A stretch of DNA of 5,205 nucleotides from Actinomycetota bacterium (GCA_013695055.1 JACDBF010000139.1:1-5205); one strand, 5' to 3'; shown: positions 1-5,205, counted from the stretch's first letter. Numbers and translations: made by a program. The notes: a model not told the origin generated them from the sequence alone.

Positions 1-509
1 ATCTGACATCTCACGGCCCGGCGACGCGCGAGGAGTTTGCTCGGTGGTGGGGTTTCTTTCCCCCGGAGGCGGGCAGGGTCATCGCGTTGTTGGGAGGCGA
101 GGTCGCTCGGTTGCAGCGGGCCGGCGAGGTGGTTTACCTGCTGCGGCGCGACCTCCGGGCACTAGAGCGGGCCAAAGAGGATGATGAGGTACGGCTGCTG
201 GGGATGTTCGATCCCTACACCCTCGCCGGTCTTCCACACGAAGCCGTCGTTCCCAAGGCCTGGAAAGGGGAGGTTTACCGGCCCGGAGCGTGGGTCTCAC
301 AGGTCGTGCTGCGCGGGGGCCGGGTGGGAGGAGTGTGGACGTATGAGCGCAAACCCGCCGGGGCGCACGTAACAGCGAGACTGTTCGACGGAGATGTCTC
401 GACGAAGTCACAGTTAGAAGAGTCGCTTATCGCAATCGCGCCCTACATCGGAAAGGTGGCCGACCCTTTCGCTAACGACGGCTCGATAGAGGTTCAGAGG
501 GCGCAATGA
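1..509 (+). CDS. Winged-helix DNA-binding protein, HTH_42/AlkZ-like (YcaQ) family, C-terminal part (5' end outside window)
   Basis: The reading frame is open from base 3 to the TGA at 507-509, giving 168 visible residues with no stop, so the gene begins to the left of the window. A TTG at base 87 lies inside the conserved domain and is not a credible start. What is visible is the HGPAT.EEFARWWG helix-turn-helix segment near the left edge, then the family signature GMFDPYTL (about bases 201-224), followed by VVPKAWKGEVYRPGAWVSQVVLRGG, a beta-rich wing typical of the C-terminal part of this family. Characterised members (E. coli YcaQ, Streptomyces AlkZ) are DNA glycosylases that unhook interstrand crosslinks using a QxQ motif. 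That motif would lie upstream, so glycosylase activity cannot be judged here; many actinobacterial paralogues are annotated only as winged-helix proteins. The gene converges with the next one, with 23 bp between stops. Family assignment is firm, function is not. Confidence 0.85.
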   Translation, partial: LTSHGPATREEFARWWGFFPPEAGRVIALLGGEVARLQRAGEVVYLLRRDLRALERAKEDDEVRLLGMFDPYTLAGLPHEAVVPKAWKGEVYRPGAWVSQVVLRGGRVGGVWTYERKPAGAHVTARLFDGDVSTKSQLEESLIAIAPYIGKVADPFANDGSIEVQRAQ

Positions 510-520
510 TGCGTTGCGCC
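500..520. terminator. Short hairpin between two convergent genes
   Basis: A perfect 7-bp inverted repeat (GGCGCAA at 500-506, TTGCGCC at 514-520) encloses a 7-nt loop, with one more possible G-U pair outside. The stop codon of the left-hand gene (507-509) sits in the loop, and the minus-strand gene ends 13 bp to the right. Position and symmetry suit a bidirectional transcript end. There is no T-run on either side, so intrinsic termination is only a suggestion. Confidence 0.35.
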
Positions 521-532
521 TGCGATGGGCGG

Positions 533-1210
533 TTACTGGAAGCTCGTTCCGGTGATTGCCCACGGTGCTTCGGGCGTTCCCTTGTCCAGCGCCCCGCCCG
601 CCCCGCATTCTTCGGATCGGTATTCGCTGGACATGCGCGGATAGATGCTCTGCCAGTACGACACCGCCAGGTAGCGAGCCGATGCTTCCGGCGCACCCAA
701 GAGCCGCGTCATCTCATAATCGCGCTGGACGGCGAGACATTCGGTCTCCCCCTCGTCGGTTAGCCCACTCATGTGCATCGCCTCGTGGCTCAGCACGTGT
801 ACGGCGATTATATGAGCTTCGCTGGGAGCCTCCTTTGTCGAGCGCAGGTAAGCAGAAAGATCCCGGCACTGGTTTCGTTTGATCAATGTCGAGCGCTCGG
901 GAACCCCATCCGGGCCGAAGGCCACGTAGCCAAGCTCCGCGCCGACATCGAAGAATGCGCCTCCGAAAGCTTGACAGTGCACGTCGACCCTCGCTCCCAC
1001 CACCTCGGAGGCGGCGTCGCTGAGACGGTGCTCGAGGTGGATTCGCAGGAACCAAGGCGTGACGGCGGCGATCCCAAGCACCACGAAGAAGCCGATCGTG
1101 AACCACGGGAAAGATCGAGCTCGGCCCAAGGAGTCATAGCGCGTGATCCACCATCTGACGGCGGATGCGGCAGCCGCCGCAAAGAGAGCTATTCCGATCC
1201 AATGGATCAT
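533..1210 (-). CDS. Putative membrane-anchored zinc metallopeptidase-like protein (HExxH), uncharacterised
   Basis: The protein has 225 residues from an ATG at 1210. This start is chosen because GGAG (1221-1218) lies 7 nt upstream and the hydrophobic segment begins at once; the frame stays open to 1291 but that extension is low-complexity. Two membrane helices are visible, about residues 3-20 and 35-55. The loop between them carries four arginines (19, 24, 30, 32), so by the positive-inside rule the C-terminal domain should lie outside the cytoplasm. That domain holds HEAMH at 142-146, followed by GLTDEGETECLAVQ with E155/E157 as possible third metal ligands, as in gluzincin-type peptidases. 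Four cysteines (79, 115, 158, 202) could form two disulfides. I recall the motif pattern from uncharacterised actinobacterial proteins but know no substrate. The metal site could also be structural rather than proteolytic. It is divergent from dcd and convergent with the gene on its left. Confidence 0.75.
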   Translation of the reverse strand: MIHWIGIALFAAAAASAVRWWITRYDSLGRARSFPWFTIGFFVVLGIAAVTPWFLRIHLEHRLSDAASEVVGARVDVHCQAFGGAFFDVGAELGYVAFGPDGVPERSTLIKRNQCRDLSAYLRSTKEAPSEAHIIAVHVLSHEAMHMSGLTDEGETECLAVQRDYEMTRLLGAPEASARYLAVSYWQSIYPRMSSEYRSEECGAGGALDKGTPEAPWAITGTSFQ

Positions 1211-1217
1211 GGTCGCT

Positions 1218-1222
1218 CTCCG
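1218..1222 (-). promoter_or_regulatory. Ribosome binding site fixing the ATG at 1210
   Basis: Read on the minus strand, CGGAG precedes the ATG by 7 nt. It supports the 225-residue product over longer versions of the open frame that extend to 1291. Confidence 0.6.
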
Positions 1223-1257
1223 TTGTGCGGATAATGGATACGCTCGGCGACCGGAAG

Positions 1258-1269
1258 CACCTGCAGGTG
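1258..1269. promoter_or_regulatory. Perfect 12-bp palindrome, candidate operator
   Basis: CACCTGCAGGTG equals its own reverse complement. It lies about 48 bp upstream of the minus-strand metallopeptidase-like start in the divergent spacer, a usual place for a dimeric regulator to bind. No known regulator site is recognised, and a 12-mer palindrome can arise by chance. Confidence 0.25.
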
Positions 1270-1336
1270 GAGAAGGCTCATGTCCCAGCATCGGCGGACG
1301 ACGGACGGAGCTGAATGAGGCGGCCCTCTTTTCGAG

Positions 1337-1348
1337 TCATCCGGATGA
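1337..1348. promoter_or_regulatory. Second perfect 12-bp palindrome, candidate operator near the dcd promoter
   Basis: TCATCCGGATGA is self-complementary and lies 30 bp upstream of the proposed dcd -10 box, where a bound protein could affect transcription. It overlaps a wider inverted pair, GCCCTC at 1323-1328 with GAGGGC at 1347-1352. Its sequence differs from the palindrome at 1258, so the two would not be copies of one operator. Confidence 0.25.
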
Positions 1349-1355
1349 GGGCGGG

Positions 1356-1390
1356 TCGTTACGAAAGGGGCCCGTCGGTAGACTACGTTG
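1356..1390 (+). promoter_or_regulatory. Candidate leaderless promoter of dcd
   Basis: TAGACT at 1379-1384 fits the actinobacterial -10 pattern TANNNT. It ends 6 nt before the dcd ATG, so transcription would begin at or next to the A of the start codon. A weak -35-like TCGTTA (1356-1361) is 17 bp upstream. No Shine-Dalgarno sequence lies within 5-10 nt of the ATG; the only purine-rich run (GAAAGGGG, about 1363-1370) is 20 nt away. These points together favour a leaderless mRNA, which is common in actinobacteria. Confidence 0.45.
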
Positions 1391-1951
1391 ATGATTCTTT
1401 CCGATCGCGATATCCGCTCCGCACTCGATTCCGGACGCATCGGAATCGAACCATTCGACCCCGAAGGCGTGCAGCCGTCATCGATCGATCTGAGAGTGGA
1501 CCGGCTATTTCGCACCTTCCACAACGCCCGTTATCCGTATATCGACGTGAAGAAGCCGATGGAAGGGTTAACCGAGCTCGTCGAGGTTGGTGAGGAGGAG
1601 GCATTCATCCTTCATCCGGGAGAGTTCGTCCTCGGTTCGACGAGCGAGTATGTCAAGCTGCCCGACGATCTCGTCGCGCGTCTCGAGGGTAAGAGCTCGT
1701 TGGGGCGACTCGGACTCCTGATCCATTCCACCGCGGGGTATGTCGACCCCGGCTTCGAAGGTCATCTCACGCTGGAGCTCTCCAACGTCGCAAACCTGCC
1801 GATCACCATCTACCCGAACATGAAGATCGGACAGATCAGCTTCTTCACGCTGACCTCGCCCGCAGAGCAGCCCTACGGTTCGAGCGGAATGGGCTCCAAG
1901 TACCAGGGTCAAAGAGGACCTACGCCGTCGCGTTACTACGAGAACTTCTGA
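1391..1951 (+). CDS. dcd: dCTP deaminase, probably bifunctional dCTP deaminase/dUTPase
   Basis: The 186-residue product is close to the usual length (about 190) and starts MILSDRDIR. It deaminates dCTP in the cytosol and, in the bifunctional type, also hydrolyses the product to dUMP, the precursor for dTMP, while keeping dUTP out of DNA. Visible signatures are VQPSSIDLR (residues 28-35), HPGEFVLGS (75-83), LEGKSSLGRLGL (98-109) with the active-site Ser/Arg region, HSTAGYVDPGFEG (112-124), the catalytic Glu of LTLELSN at E129, and the C-terminal lid GSKYQGQRGPTPSRYYENF. The HSTAG..DPGF form, rather than E. coli HVTAHRIDPGW, and the near alignment with M. tuberculosis Dcd (from memory) point to the bifunctional enzyme (EC 3.5.4.30). 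The ATG at 1391 is preferred over the TTG just before it. It is a single-gene unit, probably leaderless. Confidence 0.96.
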   Translation: MILSDRDIRSALDSGRIGIEPFDPEGVQPSSIDLRVDRLFRTFHNARYPYIDVKKPMEGLTELVEVGEEEAFILHPGEFVLGSTSEYVKLPDDLVARLEGKSSLGRLGLLIHSTAGYVDPGFEGHLTLELSNVANLPITIYPNMKIGQISFFTLTSPAEQPYGSSGMGSKYQGQRGPTPSRYYENF

Positions 1952-1993
1952 GCTCTACGTAGTCGCAGCAACCCGGTGCGCGCGGCGCGACTC

Positions 1994-2012
1994 CGACGAG
2001 GGCCGCTCGTTG
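1994..2012. terminator. Weak hairpin downstream of dcd
   Basis: CGACGAG (1994-2000) can pair with CTCGTTG (2006-2012) with one G-U pair around a 5-nt loop, 42 bp after the dcd stop and in a GC-rich stretch. No T-run follows, so this is only a possible transcript end. The rest of the 1952-2148 spacer shows no ORF, RNA gene or clear promoter that I can support. Confidence 0.25.
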
Positions 2013-2134
2013 CCATCATCAAAGGGTTTGCATCGTGGCTATCCGTTGCCGAAGAGTCGTAGGTGACTTTGCTTATTACATCCTTGAGCGACCGGTGGAT
2101 CATTATCGGTACTCGTAGGTGTGGCGGGACGACC

Positions 2135-2142
2135 AGAGGGGG
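2135..2142 (+). promoter_or_regulatory. Ribosome binding site fixing a TTG start at 2149
   Basis: AGAGGGGG lies exactly 6 nt upstream of TTG 2149. The in-frame GTG at 2119 has no comparable sequence before it and would place this purine run inside the coding region, so it decides the start of the RTX gene. Confidence 0.65.
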
Positions 2143-2148
2143 TCAATC

Positions 2149-3696
2149 TTGTTTACGCGTTCACGAAGCGCGACCAATAGCACGTTTTCCTTGTGGGCGA
2201 TGCTGTCGTTGCTCATTTCAGCGTCGGCGGTGACTTTTCCACTCACCGGGACCGCTCACGCGGCGACGCCTTGCACGCAGGAGGAAGTCGTCAACATTGC
2301 GTTCATCTCAGAGGACAACACGGTCCCTCCCACGGAGAGCTCGGATCTGGTAGTCGAGGCTCAGAACGTTTCTGGCGAAGCATGTGTGGGCGTCCTTCTC
2401 GACTACGACGACAACGAAGGTCAAGTCCCGGGGACCAAGAGCTTGTGCACACCGGAGGCGACCATCGTCACGAATGGCGCCTGTGACCGGCCGACCGATG
2501 AGAACGGGAGGGTAACTTTCACGCGCGGCCCCCGCCCCGTGGGTACTTACCGGTGGCAGGTGTGGGCCGACAAGGGCGTCGACAACGACAAGGTCGATAG
2601 CGGCGAGACGTTGCTCGGCGGTTCTTACGCAGTGCCCGACGGCTCGCCAACGGGGCTCAACGTCACGCCCGAAAACGCGACCAATCCGGTCGGGACCGAG
2701 CACATTGTGCAAGCCAGGGTGATCGACGGCTTCAATGAGCGCGTAAGCGGCATGGCCGTCGACTTCGAGATCATTGCGGGACCCAACCAGAACCTCGTCG
2801 ACGGGGTTAGTGATCTCAATTGCGTTACGAACGACTTCGGTCAATGCGCCGTCGCTTATGTCGATGCTGCCATGCGGAACGGCACGGATCACATCTGCGG
2901 GTACGTCGACACCGACGGCGACTCCGTCTACGACCCTGCAGCGGGCCCGGAGGATGGCGGAAACTGCGATACGGAGGAGCCGGTCGGCTTCGAAGACACG
3001 ACCGACACCGTGCTGAAGACGTGGGAGGGGGCAGCTCCGCCTCCAGCGTGCAGCGACGGCGCGGACAACGATGGCGACGGCAAAGTCGATCTGGACGACC
3101 CGGATTGCTCGGGCCCCGGTGACGACTCCGAAGCCGGGGCCAAGATCACCACCGGCCCATGTGCCGGCATGAGCTACGGCGAAACCGAAGCCAAGTCCGG
3201 CGGGGATGGAAGCTTTGTCGCCGGCACACCCCAAGGTGACGAGCTCGTGGGCACCGATGGCGACGACACCTTCTGCGCCTTTACCGGAAACGACACGGTC
3301 GACGCGGGGAACGGCGACGACGTGGTGTTCGCTGGAGGGGGAGCCGACGGTATCCTCGGTGGTGAAGGCAACGACAGGCTCTTCGGCGGATCGGGCAAGG
3401 ACACTGTGCTGGGTGGCCTTGGGGCCGACAAGGGCGAGGGTGGCGATGGCAACGACATCGTTGCGGGTGGGCTGGGTCGCGACTCTCTTAAAGGCAACGC
3501 AGGTACCGACGCCCTGAAGGGCAAGGTTGGCGCCGACACGCTTGTTGGTGGCGACGGCAACGACATCTTGAAAGCGGGTAGCGGCGACGACCATCTCATG
3601 GGCGGCCCTGGGGCCGACCAACTAGACGGCGGCTCCGGCCGCGACACCTGCAGCAGCGGGCCGGGCAGAGATGAGGTCGTCCGCTGCGAGCGTTGA
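2149..3696 (+). CDS. Sec-exported Ig-like / RTX calcium-binding repeat protein
   Basis: The product has 515 residues from TTG 2149. Residues 1-38 form a signal peptide: basic FTRSRS, a hydrophobic core around 14-32, and an AHA/AT cleavage site. Two Ig-like stretches follow, about 40-160 and 167-290. The second carries NVTPENATNPVGTEH...DFGQCAVAY...GTDHICGYVDTDGDS, a Big_1-like wording frequent in actinobacterial surface proteins. Residues 301-328 (CSDGADNDGDGKVDLDDPDC) form an EF-hand-like Ca2+ loop between two cysteines. Residues 359-511 are RTX nonapeptides (GGxGxDxxx), and the chain ends in RCER. There are 14 cysteines after the signal peptide, an even number that suits disulfides outside the cell. 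RTX repeats bind Ca2+ and fold into a beta-roll after export. I see no LPxTG or C-terminal membrane helix, so it is probably secreted or loosely wall-bound. No enzymatic domain is seen; adhesion or a matrix role is inference. It appears monocistronic. Confidence 0.88.
   Translation: MFTRSRSATNSTFSLWAMLSLLISASAVTFPLTGTAHAATPCTQEEVVNIAFISEDNTVPPTESSDLVVEAQNVSGEACVGVLLDYDDNEGQVPGTKSLCTPEATIVTNGACDRPTDENGRVTFTRGPRPVGTYRWQVWADKGVDNDKVDSGETLLGGSYAVPDGSPTGLNVTPENATNPVGTEHIVQARVIDGFNERVSGMAVDFEIIAGPNQNLVDGVSDLNCVTNDFGQCAVAYVDAAMRNGTDHICGYVDTDGDSVYDPAAGPEDGGNCDTEEPVGFEDTTDTVLKTWEGAAPPPACSDGADNDGDGKVDLDDPDCSGPGDDSEAGAKITTGPCAGMSYGETEAKSGGDGSFVAGTPQGDELVGTDGDDTFCAFTGNDTVDAGNGDDVVFAGGGADGILGGEGNDRLFGGSGKDTVLGGLGADKGEGGDGNDIVAGGLGRDSLKGNAGTDALKGKVGADTLVGGDGNDILKAGSGDDHLMGGPGADQLDGGSGRDTCSSGPGRDEVVRCER
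3250..3681 (+). repeat. Tandem RTX nonapeptide repeats (16 units of 27 bp)
   Basis: Sixteen consecutive 9-residue units run without a break in register, from GTDGDDTFC to SGPGRDEVV. A degenerate unit, GTPQGDELV, precedes them at 3223-3249. Most units keep G at position 4 and D at position 6, the residues that build the Ca2+ beta-roll. Units 1 and 15 carry cysteines. At DNA level the copies have diverged, but the 21-mers at 3439-3459 and 3547-3567 differ at one base and are 108 bp (four units) apart. Confidence 0.9.
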
Positions 3697-3700
3697 TCTC

Positions 3701-3749
3701 GCCGAGTGGGTGGTGAGTGGCGCTATGCGACATCCATCACCCACTCGGC
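3701..3749. terminator. Strong hairpin, probable bidirectional terminator
   Basis: GCCGAGTGGGTG at 3701-3712 pairs perfectly with CACCCACTCGGC at 3738-3749, and the stem extends to 15 bp (to 3715/3735) with one G-U pair around a 19-nt loop. It begins 4 bp after the RTX stop and lies 13 bp beyond the stop of the minus-strand gene, filling the convergent gap. On the + strand it is followed by AATGGGTTTTG, a short T-run. The minus-strand side lacks a T-run, so termination in that direction is less certain. Confidence 0.7.
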
Positions 3750-3762
3750 AATGGGTTTTGCA

Positions 3763-4485
3763 TCAGGTTAGGTCGATCCAGGACAGGAATCGTTCGGCGA
3801 GAGCGTTGTCGCCCAGTATCTCGACGGACGATGTGGGAACTCGGCGCCACATGAGCAGCAGGAGGTCCGACGCCCCGCCGCGAATGGCCGCATCGCCCTT
3901 GCGATGGTCGCGCTCGACTTCGATCCCTTTGGGTGTGAGCGTGAGGAGCCACTCGCCGGCCCCCTCGGTGCTGTGCAGATGGATGGTCTCCCCGTCGCCC
4001 TTTAGCGGCGCATCTTCAACCGGAACGAAGATGTCCAAGAGCTCGTCGATGCCGTCTGCGGCTAATTCAGCGTCGATGTCTTGCGCCCGTCCGGCTGCGT
4101 CCTGCGCGTCCCAGCGATGAACCGTCGTCTCCTGAGCCATGCGTCGTTTGACGAAGGCGACGTCTTTTTGATTTGACCAGGACCACACCGGCACCGATCC
4201 GTCGGTGTTCTCCAGCACTGAGGCCAGGTGCTCGGTGCCTTCTCGAAACCAGTCGAGCAGGCGGTCGTCCGGGGGCAGCTCGGACCGCTGCACGTCCTCA
4301 TGGCTCTGGAGGCGACGTTCGGCCACCTGTGCCCAGAAGCGATGGACTTCGCCCGTGTGCTCGACGAGATCGCCCACCATCCACTCTGGGCAGCCGGTAA
4401 CGCGCGCTTCGAAATTGCCGTCCGCGGCGGAGGCGAGAGCATCGCCGTCCGCACGCAGATGTGGGATGTACGCACCCGCTTCCAC
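3763..4485 (-). CDS. Maleylpyruvate isomerase-family (MDMPI/DinB-fold) mycothiol-dependent enzyme
   Basis: This 240-residue protein has the two-part build of the family. An N-terminal DinB-like four-helix region (about 10-135) contains CPEWMVGDLVEHTGEVHRFW (32-51) and QETTVHRWDAQDA (118-130). A C-terminal MDMPI_C-like domain (about 145-240) contains LLTLTPKGIEV and the GGASDLLLLMWRR signature (203-215). In Corynebacterium glutamicum maleylpyruvate isomerase, zinc is held by His52, Glu144 and His148. The same arrangement is kept here as H43, E119 and H123, so metal binding is likely. Members use or are presumed to use mycothiol, but most have unknown substrates, so isomerase activity should not be assumed. 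The GTG start is supported by AAAGGGGAG 6 nt upstream. It shares its G with the TAG stop of the upstream Fe-S gene, so translation is probably coupled. Its stop is followed by the shared hairpin. Confidence 0.88.
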   Translation of the reverse strand: MEAGAYIPHLRADGDALASAADGNFEARVTGCPEWMVGDLVEHTGEVHRFWAQVAERRLQSHEDVQRSELPPDDRLLDWFREGTEHLASVLENTDGSVPVWSWSNQKDVAFVKRRMAQETTVHRWDAQDAAGRAQDIDAELAADGIDELLDIFVPVEDAPLKGDGETIHLHSTEGAGEWLLTLTPKGIEVERDHRKGDAAIRGGASDLLLLMWRRVPTSSVEILGDNALAERFLSWIDLT

Positions 4486-5205
4486 TACACGCTCCCCTTT
4501 CCGTCTCTCGTGGTCTGCTGTGAGGGAGAATCGAGCTCGACTGATTGCAGAAGGATCTGCGCGATGTCCTTGACCGCCATTTGTTCGCCGGCCGCGCGCT
4601 CGGTCACTCCGTCGGACAGCATGATGTTGCAGTAGGGGCAGCCGACGGCGAGCGTGTCGGATGCCGAGGCCAGGGCTTCGTCGGTGCGCTCAGTGTTCAT
4701 CTTTTTGCCCATGCGCTCTTCCATCCACATCCGGCCCCCGCCCGCGCCGCAGCAGAACGTCGAATGGCCGTGGCGGTGCAACTCCTTGTAACGTGCGCCG
4801 GGAATGGACTCGACTACTGCGCGCGCCCCCTTCCAGACGTCGTTGTGGCGCACGTTGTAGCAAGGGTCGTGATAGGTGACGGTCTCATTTATCTCGCCCT
4901 GAGGGGCCAGCTTGCCGGCGGCGACGAGTTGTGCGAGGTACTCGGTGTGATGAATCACATCGAAGTTCCCTCCGAACTGAGGGTATTCGTTCAGGATCGT
5001 GTTGAAGCAGTGCGGACAGACCGTCACGATCTTCTTTGGCTTGGCGGCGTTGAGCGTCCGGATGTTTTGCTCCGCCAACACCTGATAGATGTGCTCGGCC
5101 CCCATCCTGCGTGCAGGATCTCCGGTGCACGCTTCGTCGGGTCCCAGGACGGCGAAAGACACCCCGGCTATCTGCATGAGCCTGGCGAAGTCGTACACGA
5201 CCTTC
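4485..5205 (-). CDS. (Fe-S)-binding oxidoreductase with CCG domains, HdrD/GlpC-like, C-terminal part (5' end outside window)
   Basis: The frame is open to the right edge; the GTG at 5198 sits in conserved sequence (KVVYDFARLMQIAGVSFAVLGPDEACTGDPARR) and is almost certainly internal. In the 239 visible residues (numbered from that GTG) there are two cysteine-rich modules. The first is partial: C24, then 36 residues, then CPHC (61-64). The second is complete: DPC at 113, 35 residues, CC at 149-150, 36 residues, CPYC (187-190), matching the CX31-39CCX35-36CXXC pattern of heterodisulfide reductase subunits B/D, GlpC and LutA-type proteins. Such domains bind a non-cubane or [4Fe-4S] cluster and pass electrons. 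Full-length actinobacterial relatives often have N-terminal ferredoxin and membrane domains, which cannot be seen here. The electron donor and acceptor are unknown. The TAG stop at 4487-4485 overlaps the next start by one base. Confidence 0.92.
   Translation of the reverse strand, partial: KVVYDFARLMQIAGVSFAVLGPDEACTGDPARRMGAEHIYQVLAEQNIRTLNAAKPKKIVTVCPHCFNTILNEYPQFGGNFDVIHHTEYLAQLVAAGKLAPQGEINETVTYHDPCYNVRHNDVWKGARAVVESIPGARYKELHRHGHSTFCCGAGGGRMWMEERMGKKMNTERTDEALASASDTLAVGCPYCNIMLSDGVTERAAGEQMAVKDIAQILLQSVELDSPSQQTTRDGKGSV
4492..4500 (-). promoter_or_regulatory. Ribosome binding site inside the upstream gene's 3' end
   Basis: On the minus strand AAAGGGGAG lies 6 nt before the GTG at 4485 and within the last codons of the Fe-S gene. 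It supports that GTG as the start of the MDMPI-like protein and fits reinitiation by ribosomes ending at the overlapping stop. Confidence 0.7.

Noticed and set aside
506..763. A small + strand frame with CAC...CPRC cysteines, starting in the end of the first gene
   Set aside because: It lies antisense to the 3' end of the membrane metallopeptidase-like gene, has low-complexity Arg-rich sequence after the cysteines and no ribosome site. The cysteine pair looks coincidental.
1211..1291. N-terminal extension of the metallopeptidase-like protein by 27 residues
   Set aside because: The added sequence is proline/arginine-rich and unlike a leader, and the ATG at 1210 has a good ribosome site directly before two membrane helices.
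2069..2115. AT-richer stretch upstream of the RTX gene considered as its promoter
   Set aside because: CATTAT (2101-2106) and TTGAGC (2084-2089) are only 11 bp apart, and no other pair of boxes has acceptable spacing, so no promoter is called.
2119..2148. Upstream GTG start adding ten residues to the RTX protein
   Set aside because: The extension puts acidic residues before the signal peptide and lacks a ribosome site, while TTG 2149 has AGAGGGGG at ideal spacing.
2308..3621. A 437-codon open frame on the minus strand opposite the RTX gene
   Set aside because: It is the antisense of GC-rich Gly/Asp repeat codons, which rarely form stops in this frame. Its product is a Val/Ala-rich low-complexity sequence with no domain, and the + strand protein has a signal peptide and recognised domains.
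4173..4635. Several + strand frames opposite the Fe-S and MDMPI-like genes
   Set aside because: They are Arg/Ser/Pro-rich shadows of strongly conserved minus-strand coding sequence.
1..5205. CRISPR arrays, tRNA or rRNA genes, insertion-sequence ends, attachment sites, riboswitches
   Set aside because: I saw no repeat-spacer pattern, cloverleaf, transposase, integrase or conserved riboswitch motif on reading both strands; the only tandem repeat is the coding RTX array.

Overview
The window comes from a high-GC Gram-positive, most likely an Actinomycetota chromosome. The evidence is: a Dcd of the actinobacterial bifunctional dCTP deaminase/dUTPase type that resembles the Mycobacterium tuberculosis enzyme from memory; a MDMPI/DinB-fold protein of the type that uses mycothiol, an actinobacterial thiol; GTG and TTG starts; a likely leaderless promoter; and Ig-like domain wording common in actinobacterial exported proteins. 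The genus cannot be told from the sequence.

Layout, left to right. (1) The 3' part of a winged-helix DNA-binding protein of the HTH_42/AlkZ-like (YcaQ) family, + strand, running in from the left edge to 509. (2) Converging on it, a minus-strand gene (533-1210) for a small two-helix membrane protein with an HEAMH zinc-peptidase-like motif. A short hairpin lies between the two stops. (3) A divergent spacer (1211-1390) with two perfect 12-bp palindromes and a -10-like box placed for a leaderless dcd transcript. (4) dcd (1391-1951). (5) A 197-bp spacer with no gene. (6) A large exported protein (2149-3696): Sec signal peptide, two Ig-like domains, an EF-hand-like DNDGDG loop and 16 in-register RTX nonapeptides. 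(7) A strong hairpin (3701-3749), which is probably a shared terminator for the converging transcripts. (8) A minus-strand operon read from the right edge: an iron-sulfur (CCG-domain, HdrD/GlpC-like) oxidoreductase, truncated by the window, then a MDMPI-like protein whose GTG start shares a base with the upstream TAG stop.

The genes do not form one pathway: dcd is housekeeping nucleotide metabolism, the RTX protein is a surface or secreted Ca2+-binding product, and the Fe-S/MDMPI pair is a redox or thiol-linked operon. I found no CRISPR array, tRNA, rRNA, insertion sequence or phage gene, and no convincing new multi-gene system. The most novel-looking items are the membrane-anchored HExxH protein, the Cys-rich Sec-exported RTX protein and the translationally coupled Fe-S/MDMPI-like pair.
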